Shown here: piece by piece, positions 41,910 through 49,111 of the stretch
How the letters are laid out: each line of letters starts with the position of its first letter
How positions within the stretch are numbered: position 1 is the stretch's first letter
Source: Porticoccaceae bacterium UBA4026
GTDB taxonomy: Bacteria > Pseudomonadota > Gammaproteobacteria > Pseudomonadales > Porticoccaceae
Length of the DNA: 54,719 nucleotides
Assembly (NCBI GenBank): GCA_002382445.1
Contig: DGAQ01000046.1
Location: 3,661-58,379, forward strand
Reading direction: 5' to 3'
Made by a program: the position numbers and the translations under genes
Notes under the pieces: generated by a model
What the model saw: the letters and a program-made list of their open reading frames with translations, nothing else
What the model was told of the DNA's origin: nothing
The model's database searches: none

Positions 41910-43682
41910 CTAAAATCCGGATAACTCTCTTAGATTGGCTACCAGTTGTTGGGTTACATCTGAATCGACACCGTCTTCTGTTAGGGTATTTTCACCGGTG
42001 ACACCATCGACACTGCCACCCTCAGATAACATCTGAAGTATGGCTTTGTTATCCCAGTCGGCGAGTATATCTTGGCCTCTAATGGCTGAGAGTAACGCCA
42101 CTAAGCCGTGGGCGGCCCAGTTAGAGATATCAGCAAGGAGAAGCTCGTCGCAACCTGTGCTTGCTGAGCGAATATCGAGTTGCTCGAGAGCCTCAGTAAT
42201 ATTTCCCATGCCTATCTCATTGCCTCCATCGCCAATAGCGATAGTGGGGCAGGTGGCTAAAGATATAAAGCTATCATAATCGGCACAGTGCTCTGAAATA
42301 TCCACACCACGCATGTTGTAGTAGCGACCATCGCTAGACTGACCCGGACGTTCAATTGAAATCACCAGCGCCGGTTGGTACTGACTAAGGGCTTCCTGAG
42401 CTTGCTTTTCTCCGTCCTCATTTATTTTGATTTCATGAGTATTGAAGTCTTTGCTCAGCAAACTACAGAGGGGTGCCTCGCAGACCAAAATTGGCGCTCC
42501 TCCAATGGCTTCGATTGCTCGGTACAAAGCGATTGCGCCTGCCGGACCATCCGTTTCAAAGCTCCCATTTACTGGAAAGCCGGTGCCAATGAGAATTTTA
42601 CCCTCTGCATGATGAATAAGCTGTGCGGCTCTTAAATATGATCCGCTTTTTATGGCTGAGGACATCGTCTTCATACCGCGATAATTATTAGCCACTAACC
42701 GGGTTTCTATTTCTTCGGAGAGAGAGGCCAAATTTATACTGGCCTCACAGTTCTCGAATGTAATCTCAGCAAGATGCTTTAGATTATGTGCCTGCTCGAT
42801 ACTGATCTCTTCAAAATAAACGATGGCGTCTGGGCCAAGTTGCGCTAACTTGTCTAAATCTAATGAAAGCACCGAACCTAATTTGGGGTATCCACCAATA
42901 GTTTGTCGGTCATTGAGCAGGATAATTGGCTGCCCATCAGGAGGAACTTGAATTGCACCTTGGCATATACCTTCAGACAGAATGCCACCGATAGAGGGTT
43001 TGATCTCCGGGCCGAGTAGTCTAAAGCCCATTCGATCGTTACGTTCCGAAATACGGTATTGTCCGTGGAAAAACTGTTTTTTCTGCTGTTCTGTAAAGCA
43101 ATCCTGCTGATAACCTAGCAACATCCTGAGTCGAGTCGATTCCGGCGCCCTGATTAGGTGCTGCGGTTGTGCTTGAACTGGCGTAAAGAGCGGAGGGTGT
43201 AATAGGGTTTCGCCACAGGGAATCAGGTCGCCGTTGCTCAAAGGGGAGCCATCACCGGCCAAACCACCCACTGATTCCCTAGTGACGGTGGAACAGCTGC
43301 CAAAAGTAGTCTCTATGTCAAACCCACCGGTTACCGCTAGGTAGCATCGTATGCCTATCTTGGCGTAGCCCAATTCAATGCGATCGCCAGGTTTAATTCG
43401 ATTAACCGCCCAACAATCTACGGGAACTTTATTAATGCTAAGGTCAACTAGAGCACCGGTGAGGGCAAAATAGGTATCAACCGTGGACTCTAAGACCAAG
43501 CCGCCAATGGTCACCTCAATTACGGGTGTATTAATAGGGTTTGAGCACAGTTTATTGGCCCAGCGAAAAGAGTGACGATCTAAAGGACCTCCTACCGTAA
43601 GACCAATATGGTGATTGCCAAAGCGACCTTCATCTTGGATTAAGCTGTGAACGCCCGACTGAACAACTCTTAACCCGTTCAC
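41910..43682 (-). CDS. 5-oxoprolinase subunit C (KipA) fused to a D-glutamate cyclase C-terminal (DUF4392) domain
   Basis: A 590-residue fusion. Residues 1 to about 310 are the biotin-dependent carboxyltransferase-like PxpC/KipA subunit (SLIQDEGRFGNHHIGLTVGG, EVTIGGLVLE, GYYLAVTGG-like CYLAVTGGFD, NDRMGFRLLG, LNDRQTIGGYPKLGSVLSLD). Residues about 320-590 are a complete DUF4392 domain (LIGTGFPVNGSFETDGPAGA, ISIERPGQSSDGRYYNMRG, IAIGDGGNEIGMGN), the C-terminal half of mammalian D-glutamate cyclase DGLUCY. The GTG at 43682 overlaps the pxpB stop by four bases. PxpC alone is about 310 residues, so the second domain is an addition. It would tie D-glutamate cyclisation to ATP-dependent opening of 5-oxoproline. 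The domain calls are firm, the joint function is inferred. Confidence 0.9.
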   Translation of the reverse strand: MNGLRVVQSGVHSLIQDEGRFGNHHIGLTVGGPLDRHSFRWANKLCSNPINTPVIEVTIGGLVLESTVDTYFALTGALVDLSINKVPVDCWAVNRIKPGDRIELGYAKIGIRCYLAVTGGFDIETTFGSCSTVTRESVGGLAGDGSPLSNGDLIPCGETLLHPPLFTPVQAQPQHLIRAPESTRLRMLLGYQQDCFTEQQKKQFFHGQYRISERNDRMGFRLLGPEIKPSIGGILSEGICQGAIQVPPDGQPIILLNDRQTIGGYPKLGSVLSLDLDKLAQLGPDAIVYFEEISIEQAHNLKHLAEITFENCEASINLASLSEEIETRLVANNYRGMKTMSSAIKSGSYLRAAQLIHHAEGKILIGTGFPVNGSFETDGPAGAIALYRAIEAIGGAPILVCEAPLCSLLSKDFNTHEIKINEDGEKQAQEALSQYQPALVISIERPGQSSDGRYYNMRGVDISEHCADYDSFISLATCPTIAIGDGGNEIGMGNITEALEQLDIRSASTGCDELLLADISNWAAHGLVALLSAIRGQDILADWDNKAILQMLSEGGSVDGVTGENTLTEDGVDSDVTQQLVANLRELSGF

Positions 43683-44407
43683 CTGAGGTCTCCGAGAGCA
43701 TCCAGTTTGCCACCAAGATCAATAAACGCCTGTTTACTGATCGCCTTAAAAGCAACCCTATCTCCCGTAGATACCGGCATTATTGGGTCCGCCTTAGCAT
43801 CGAACATAGGTGTTGGGCAAAGGCCAATCAGATTCCATCCTCCGGGAGACTGGGCAGGGTAAACTGCAGTTTGACGGTCGGCGATGGCTACGGCGCCGCG
43901 AGGTACTTTAAGTCTTGGGGTTGCCAGTCTTGGCGCTGCGATGCGTTGGTCGACCTCACCAAGATAGGCAAAACCCGGCGCGAATCCGATGGCGTAAACG
44001 CGGTATTCAATCGCCTGGTGCAGTTCTATTACCTGATCAATTGATAAGCCCGCGTTTTCCGCTAAGGCGCTTAAATCTGGCCCGGATTCAAGGCTGTAAT
44101 ATACAGGCAGAGTTATTAGCTTGCCATCATGATTAGCTGGTAATGTATTGGATTGACTAGAACTCGCGGCTGCAACTGTACGAATAACCTTAGATACCGC
44201 AAAGTGATCGGTAAGGAGGCTGTCATAGATCACCAATATAGATGCATAAGAGGGTATTAAGTCGACCAGATGTCGACCTAAGGCAAGACCAATAGCAGAC
44301 GAACAGGTTTTTATACGCGCGGCCACCTCTGCGTCAACTTTATCTGAAAAATACACAATGAGAGAATTTTCTCCGGCAACTGAAATAACGATGGATTGAT
44401 TAGTCAT
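43679..44407 (-). CDS. pxpB: 5-oxoprolinase subunit B (KipI family)
   Basis: A 242-residue KipI-fold subunit that with PxpC phosphorylates or opens 5-oxoproline. Signs: GENSLIVYFSDKVD (about 14-27), the core YRVYAIGFAPGFAYLGEV with the family Phe/Gly pattern (about 131-148), RLATPRLKVPRGAVAIADRQTAVYP and SPGGWNLIGLCP. It begins 11 bases after pxpA and overlaps pxpC by four, the standard pxpA-B-C order. Confidence 0.94.
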   Translation of the reverse strand: MTNQSIVISVAGENSLIVYFSDKVDAEVAARIKTCSSAIGLALGRHLVDLIPSYASILVIYDSLLTDHFAVSKVIRTVAAASSSQSNTLPANHDGKLITLPVYYSLESGPDLSALAENAGLSIDQVIELHQAIEYRVYAIGFAPGFAYLGEVDQRIAAPRLATPRLKVPRGAVAIADRQTAVYPAQSPGGWNLIGLCPTPMFDAKADPIMPVSTGDRVAFKAISKQAFIDLGGKLDALGDLR

Positions 44408-44417
44408 TGGGCGCCCA

Positions 44418-45149
44418 TCATCGGAGTAACCGCCGAACTTCTGCTATCGCCGCCACGCCATCAGCATTATCGCCATGGACGCAAACTGAATCTGCTTGAA
44501 TGGATAGCCTCAGACCACCGATAGTAGTAATGGTGCCGGTATTGTTGAGTTGCACAACTTGGGCTAACATTTTTTCCCGGCTGTGCACGGCTCCGGGCAA
44601 CTTTCTGCTTAGCAATGAACCATTATCAGCATAGCAACGATCGGCAAATGCCTCGAAGATAAGGTCTAAATTAAAAGCCTCAGCTTCTTGGCGGTGAGCA
44701 TCAGCCTCAGGGGTGGCTTGTAACATAAATGCTAAGGGCAACGGTGATGAACTAATAGCCTGCATTACCGCACTACGAATATGCCCATTCGTCATCATGT
44801 CGTTATACAGCGCCCCGTGAGGTTTCACGTAAGAAAGAGAAATGCCTGTCTCGAGCGCAATCTCGGCTAACGCGGCGATTTGCGACTGTATTAGTTCGAT
44901 CAATTCTTTGCTGGGCAGCGACATTGATGTTCTTCCGAAGCCCTCTCTATCTGGGTAGCTAGGATGGGCACCAACTAAAACGCCGTTTTCTTTCGCCAGC
45001 ATCAGCGTCGCCCTCATCATCTCAGCGTTCCCCGCGTGGAGACCGCAAGCAATATTCGCTTGATCAATGTGTGGCATTACCAGAGCATCGACATCCATAA
45101 CATCAGGATGGGTGCTCTCACCAAGATCGCAATTTAACAATAGAGACAT
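44418..45149 (-). CDS. pxpA: 5-oxoprolinase subunit A (LamB/YcsF family)
   Basis: A 243-residue LamB/YcsF-family subunit. Motifs: LNCDLGES (residues 5-12), ANIACGLHAGNAEMM (about 33-47), GVLVGAHPSYPDREGFGR, YVKPHGALYNDM and EAFADRCYADNGSL. PxpA with PxpB and PxpC hydrolyses 5-oxo-L-proline to glutamate using ATP. The start ATG has AGGAT upstream and lies ten bases from the end of the DUF1445 gene, so the genes form one operon. Confidence 0.95.
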   Translation of the reverse strand: MSLLLNCDLGESTHPDVMDVDALVMPHIDQANIACGLHAGNAEMMRATLMLAKENGVLVGAHPSYPDREGFGRTSMSLPSKELIELIQSQIAALAEIALETGISLSYVKPHGALYNDMMTNGHIRSAVMQAISSSPLPLAFMLQATPEADAHRQEAEAFNLDLIFEAFADRCYADNGSLLSRKLPGAVHSREKMLAQVVQLNNTGTITTIGGLRLSIQADSVCVHGDNADGVAAIAEVRRLLR

Positions 45150-45158
45150 AAGGGTATC

Positions 45159-45959
45159 CTAACTAAAATCTGGGCCGGGTTGTTCAAAAGAGCTGTTAAG
45201 TAGGTCTGTAATCAACATACAGCCTGGGCTGTGAGTGATGCAAAAGGGTGGTTTGGCTTGTTCAAGTGCCACCTGAGGCGTTACGCCGCAAGCCCAAAAA
45301 ATAGGTTGCTCATCACTATTGATTGTCACAGCATCCCCATAGTCGGGCTGGTTAATGTTGTTTATCCCTATAATTTTCGGATCACCAACGTGGACCGGAG
45401 CGCCATGAACTGATGGGAATCGACCGGTTATCTTAATGGCTTCCTTTGCATCTGCATCATTGAAAGGACGCATACTAACTACCATTTTTCCTTTAAAGGG
45501 TCCAGCAGCCGTGCAGTCAATGTTGGTTCGATACATGGGAACATTACGCTGTTCGCTAATATTTCGCACATCCAGGCCCTCTGCTATAAGAGCTTCTTCG
45601 AAGGAAAATGAACAGCCTATTAAAAAAGAAACTAAATCATCGTTCCATAGATGGGAAATATCAGACATTTCTCTGGTCAACTGGCCATCTTCGAACAGTC
45701 TATAGCTCGATATGTCGGTCCGAATATCAAGATCTTGTCCCAGTTCTGCGATATGGGGGTCGCCAACCTTAGATATCGCGATAAGTGGGCATGGTTTTGG
45801 GTTGGCACGGCAAAAGAGTGTAAATTGCTCAGCCCACGCTTGAGGTAATATCACTAGATTGCATTGAACGTAACCTTGGCACAGGCCGGACGTCACGCCA
45901 TCATGCTGGTTGATGCGAATCAATTGGCGAAGATCTGTTGGGGTGAGCGTATTGAGCAT
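45159..45959 (-). CDS. DUF1445 (UPF0317) protein, D-glutamate cyclase N-terminal-domain homologue
   Basis: A 266-residue member of the UPF0317/DUF1445 family, named putative hydro-lyase in databases and homologous to the N-terminal part of mammalian DGLUCY. Signs: TSGLCQGYVQCNLVILPQ (about 22-39), RANPKPCPLI, FLIGCSFSFEEALIAEGLDVRN (about 124-145), NVPMYRTNIDC, RFPSVHGAPVHVGDP, PIFWACGVTPQVAL and ITHSPGCMLITDL. The ATG at 45959 has AGAAGG upstream; a longer start at 45998 would overlap proS. The B. subtilis homologue YcsI also sits with the kipI-kipA genes. Here the DUF4392 half is encoded three genes on, fused to PxpC. Confidence 0.93.
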   Translation of the reverse strand: MLNTLTPTDLRQLIRINQHDGVTSGLCQGYVQCNLVILPQAWAEQFTLFCRANPKPCPLIAISKVGDPHIAELGQDLDIRTDISSYRLFEDGQLTREMSDISHLWNDDLVSFLIGCSFSFEEALIAEGLDVRNISEQRNVPMYRTNIDCTAAGPFKGKMVVSMRPFNDADAKEAIKITGRFPSVHGAPVHVGDPKIIGINNINQPDYGDAVTINSDEQPIFWACGVTPQVALEQAKPPFCITHSPGCMLITDLLNSSFEQPGPDFS

Positions 45960-45978
45960 ATTTGTGCGCCTTCTGCAT

Positions 45979-47709
45979 TTAGCTATTTTTAAATGCATGT
46001 TCCTGTATGTGCTGAACGATATCTTTCAGGGCAATATGTTGATTTTCAGAGTCTCTACGATGCCGGTATTCCAAAGTGTCGGTCTCTAAGCCTCTATCAC
46101 CGATAACAATTCTATGGGGAATGCCGATGAGCTCCACATCTGCAAGCATACCACCAAGCCTGGCCTTAGCTTCATCCATAAAGAGCACTTCGTAACCTGA
46201 TTCAGTTAGTTGATTATAAAGAGTTTCACAGGCTTGTTTGACAGAATCTGACTTGTGCATATTGATTGGTACAATAGCAATCTGAAATGGAGCGATAGAC
46301 TCAGGCCAGATGATGCCGTTTTCATCATTATTTTGTTCAATAGCCGCGGCTACAATGCGGCTGACACCAATACCGTAGCAGCCCATACTCATAAACTGCT
46401 GCTTACCATTTTCATCCAGCACCGTGGCTTTCATCGCTTCACTATATTTTGTGCCTAACTGGAATATGTGGCCCACTTCAATGCCACGCTTTATTTCTAA
46501 AACACCTCTACCATCGGGGCTTGCGTCGCCTGCGACAACATTACGAATATCAGCAACCACATAGTCAGCAGTATCTCGCTGCCAGTTGGCTCCGGTAAAA
46601 TGGTAACCATCATGGTTCGCGCCGCACGCAAAGTCACTGAGGACGGCAGCGCTAGGATCGACCACTAGAGGCAAACCGAGATTGACCGGCCCTATAGATC
46701 CTGGAGAGCATTTGAGAGTTTCTTTAATTTGTTCTTCAGTGGCGAAACTGATTTTTGATTTAAGTCCCAAAACCCCTTGAGCCTTGATCTCATTAAGTTC
46801 GTGATCCCCACGTAGCATTAGCCCGTAGAGTTGAGTCTTACCCCTATCATCCTCGGCACTTATAATTAGAGACTTTAGAGTCTTTGCCGGCTCAACATTT
46901 AAAAACTGGCAGAGATCAGCAATAGTGTGGACGCCGGGTGTTGCAATTTCAGTCAACTCTAATTGCGGGCTAGCGGCCACGCCCTCTGGTGCCAGCGCTT
47001 CAGCTTTTTCTATATTGGCGGCGTAGTCTCCCTCACTTGAAAACACTATTGCATCTTCCCCAGACTCGGCAAGAACGTGAAATTCGTGGGAGTGACTTCC
47101 TCCAATACTACCGGTGTCGGCAAGGACAGCGCGAAAAATCAGTCCAGCGCGTTCAAAGATAGTGGAATAGGTTGCGTGCATTAGGTCGTACGTCTCTTGC
47201 AAAGAGGCCGCGTTACTATGGAAAGAATAGGCATCTTTCATGCAAAATTCTCGTGTGCGCATGACACCGAAACGGGGTCTTCTCTCGTCACGGAACTTAG
47301 TTTGTATTTGATAGAAATTAGCCGGCAATTGTTTGTAACTACTGATCTCGTTTCTAATAATGTCGGTGATGACTTCTTCGTGAGTAGGGCCAAGGCAAAA
47401 CTCACGATCATGCCGATCTTTAATTCGTAGCAATTCGGGTCCAAACTGGCCCCAACGACCAGACTCGGCCCACAGATCAGCGGGTTGAACTACTGGCATT
47501 AACATTTCCAACGCCCCAGACCGGTCCATTTCCTCTCTGACGATAGATTCAACTTTTCTAAATACTCGCAAGCCAAGTGGCATCCAGGAATAGAGGCCAG
47601 ACGCTACTTTGCGAATCATACCGGCACGGAGCATTAGTTTATGGCTAATAACTTCAGCATCTGCTGGGGAATCTTTCTTAGTGGTTATTAAATATTGGCT
47701 GGCGCGCAT
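45979..47709 (-). CDS. proS: Prolyl-tRNA synthetase, bacterial type
   Basis: Charges tRNA-Pro with proline. The ATG at 47709 gives 576 residues and the usual bacterial N-terminus (MRASQYLITTKKDSPADAEV); a longer start at 47766 has no family match. Class II motifs GPTHEEVITDI and RFGVMRTREFCMKDAYSF are present, followed by the INS editing domain (about 225-400) and the anticodon-binding C-terminal domain (EVLFMDEAKARLGGMLADVELIGIP). The DUF1445 gene starts 19 bases after its stop, so the D-glutamate/oxoproline operon may be partly driven from the proS promoter. Confidence 0.96.
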   Translation of the reverse strand: MRASQYLITTKKDSPADAEVISHKLMLRAGMIRKVASGLYSWMPLGLRVFRKVESIVREEMDRSGALEMLMPVVQPADLWAESGRWGQFGPELLRIKDRHDREFCLGPTHEEVITDIIRNEISSYKQLPANFYQIQTKFRDERRPRFGVMRTREFCMKDAYSFHSNAASLQETYDLMHATYSTIFERAGLIFRAVLADTGSIGGSHSHEFHVLAESGEDAIVFSSEGDYAANIEKAEALAPEGVAASPQLELTEIATPGVHTIADLCQFLNVEPAKTLKSLIISAEDDRGKTQLYGLMLRGDHELNEIKAQGVLGLKSKISFATEEQIKETLKCSPGSIGPVNLGLPLVVDPSAAVLSDFACGANHDGYHFTGANWQRDTADYVVADIRNVVAGDASPDGRGVLEIKRGIEVGHIFQLGTKYSEAMKATVLDENGKQQFMSMGCYGIGVSRIVAAAIEQNNDENGIIWPESIAPFQIAIVPINMHKSDSVKQACETLYNQLTESGYEVLFMDEAKARLGGMLADVELIGIPHRIVIGDRGLETDTLEYRHRRDSENQHIALKDIVQHIQEHAFKNS

Positions 47710-47800
47710 GGTTTCTCTTAAATGTTTACTGGTGACTAATGGTATCATTTTACCGGCCAGATTCATCGCGGTATACAGTAAAGCAGTCTAAGGATGTAAA

Positions 47801-48223
47801 ATGTTTAAATTACACTCAACACTTGAGGCGGATACGGTAAGAATAGGGGAGTTACAATTATCTGTATTGCTGTTAAGCAAAGACGCTAATTATCCTTGGT
47901 TGATATTGGTGCCAAAACGAGCGGGTATTGAAGAGATTTACCAGCTCTCGGCTAATGATCGTCAGGAACTAATGCATGAGTCTTATTGTCTGTCAAAGGC
48001 GCTGGTTAGCCTGTTTAACCCCCACAAACTCAATATAGCGACCATCGGGAATATGGTGCCTCAGTTGCATATGCACCATATTTGTAGATTTCACAATGAT
48101 ATCTGCTGGCCAAAGCCAGTCTGGGGTCAAGCTCAACCGAGAGCCTACACCAAAAAACAATGCGCAACGTTGATCTCAAATTTGAGATATCAAGTGGCGC
48201 TTTGTGGCTTAGTCCTCATTTAA
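47801..48223 (+). CDS. HIT family protein
   Basis: A 140-residue histidine-triad hydrolase-like protein of the short Gram-negative type. The core is LNIATIGNMVPQLHMHHICRF (about 74-94); the triad reads H-x-H-H-I rather than H-x-H-x-H, as in other members of this subfamily, and the block NDICWPKPVWG follows. Members hydrolyse nucleotide conjugates such as diadenosine polyphosphates. The C-terminus (CATLISNLRYQVAL) is somewhat short. It is divergent from proS across 91 bases. Function in this organism unknown. Confidence 0.85.
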   Translation: MFKLHSTLEADTVRIGELQLSVLLLSKDANYPWLILVPKRAGIEEIYQLSANDRQELMHESYCLSKALVSLFNPHKLNIATIGNMVPQLHMHHICRFHNDICWPKPVWGQAQPRAYTKKQCATLISNLRYQVALCGLVLI

Positions 48224-48758
48224 TGGGGTTAGAGTGCGTTATAAGCTTAACGGTCTAGTTTAAGTGTGGTTTTGAACGATTGAGGAAATTAAAAAAACAC
48301 CTTTTTTTGCGATACAAATCCACCCGCCAGTATCTAAGCACAACCAATAAGTTTGGTTGTGCTTAGGTATTCATTCAATCACCACCAGCCACTTATCGCG
48401 GCGAATATGGCTTCAAAACTCAGAATTAGTGCCTTGTGAGAGGCCAGTGTCGTTCGCATGACTATGGCCCGCAACGAAAAGCCCCCACATGAAGGTACAT
48501 CGACTAATAGCAGTGCCCATATTGATCTATTTAATTCGGTTTATCAGGGTAATTCGGTTGGTTACCCTGCATTTACAGACACTGAACCTATCCATTGCCA
48601 ATAATTAGTCAAATTTTGCTACCTTTATGTTTCCTTAGATAATATGAATGGTAAATATCATTCTCACAGAGGCACTGCTGATGTATACTTTGCCGCTTTT
48701 TTAATGGGCTTATGAGCCTAGACAGGCATTTATTAATAACAAGGTTGGAGTTCAGGTT
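48224..48758. repeat. Gene-free region with two long palindromes
   Basis: The 535-base gap between the HIT gene and the fmdB-like gene. It holds CTAAGCACAACC (48334-48345) and its exact complement GGTTGTGCTTAG (48355-48366), with a nine-base loop; and CAGGGTAA (48545-48552) with TTACCCTG (48562-48569), also nine bases apart. Near the second, AATTCGGTT occurs twice. Neither has a T-run, so they are not plain terminators. An A-run and T-run (AAAAAAA CACC TTTTTTT, about 48291-48308) just after the HIT gene could be a weak terminator. A 48-residue open frame (48458-48604) has no ribosome site and is not called. Confidence 0.6.
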
Positions 48759-49085
48759 ATGCCGATTTACGAATATCGCTGTCAATCATGCGAGCACAAG
48801 ATGGAGGCTTTGCAGAAAATGAGTGACGAGCCGCTGATTAATTGTCCAAACTGTTGTCAGGATGAGTTAAAAAAACAAATATCTGCCGCCGGATTTAGAC
48901 TGAGTGGAAGCGGTTGGTACGAGACTGATTTTAAAAGTGGTAAAAAGAAAAATATAACGGGTGACCAGCCGTCAGACTCGGGAAGTTCGACTGGAAGCGA
49001 AAAAAGCGAAAAAAGTGAAAAAAGTGAAAAAAGCGGCACTGACAAAAGCAGTGCCACGTCGAGCGTAACCTCCGGTTCGCAATAA
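48759..49085 (+). CDS. FmdB family zinc-ribbon protein with Ser/Glu/Lys repeat tail
   Basis: A 108-residue protein. The N-terminal zinc ribbon has Cys pairs YRCQSCEHKM (C7, C10) and INCPNCCQDEL (about 30), and the block RLSGSGWYETDF typical of this family upstream of aspS. The C-terminal half is low-complexity, with SEK repeated four times (nine-base DNA repeat, about 49000-49035), then Ser/Thr-rich. The zinc-ribbon part is conserved in many bacteria; its role is not known (FmdB was named for a formamidase regulator). The gene precedes aspS by 26 bases, the usual gammaproteobacterial order. Confidence 0.9.
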   Translation: MPIYEYRCQSCEHKMEALQKMSDEPLINCPNCCQDELKKQISAAGFRLSGSGWYETDFKSGKKKNITGDQPSDSGSSTGSEKSEKSEKSEKSGTDKSSATSSVTSGSQ

Positions 49086-49111
49086 ACGTTACTAGCAGGA
49101 ATAAAACAATA

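Noticed and set aside
48334..48366. Integron attC site or IS terminal repeat
   Set aside because: The arms do not follow the RYYYAAC/GTTRRRY pattern, there is no integrase or transposase, and no flanking target duplication is visible.
48458..48604. A 48-residue forward open frame in the gap before the fmdB-like gene
   Set aside because: The nearest GAGG is 15 bases from the ATG, the frame contains one of the palindromes, and I recognise no family.
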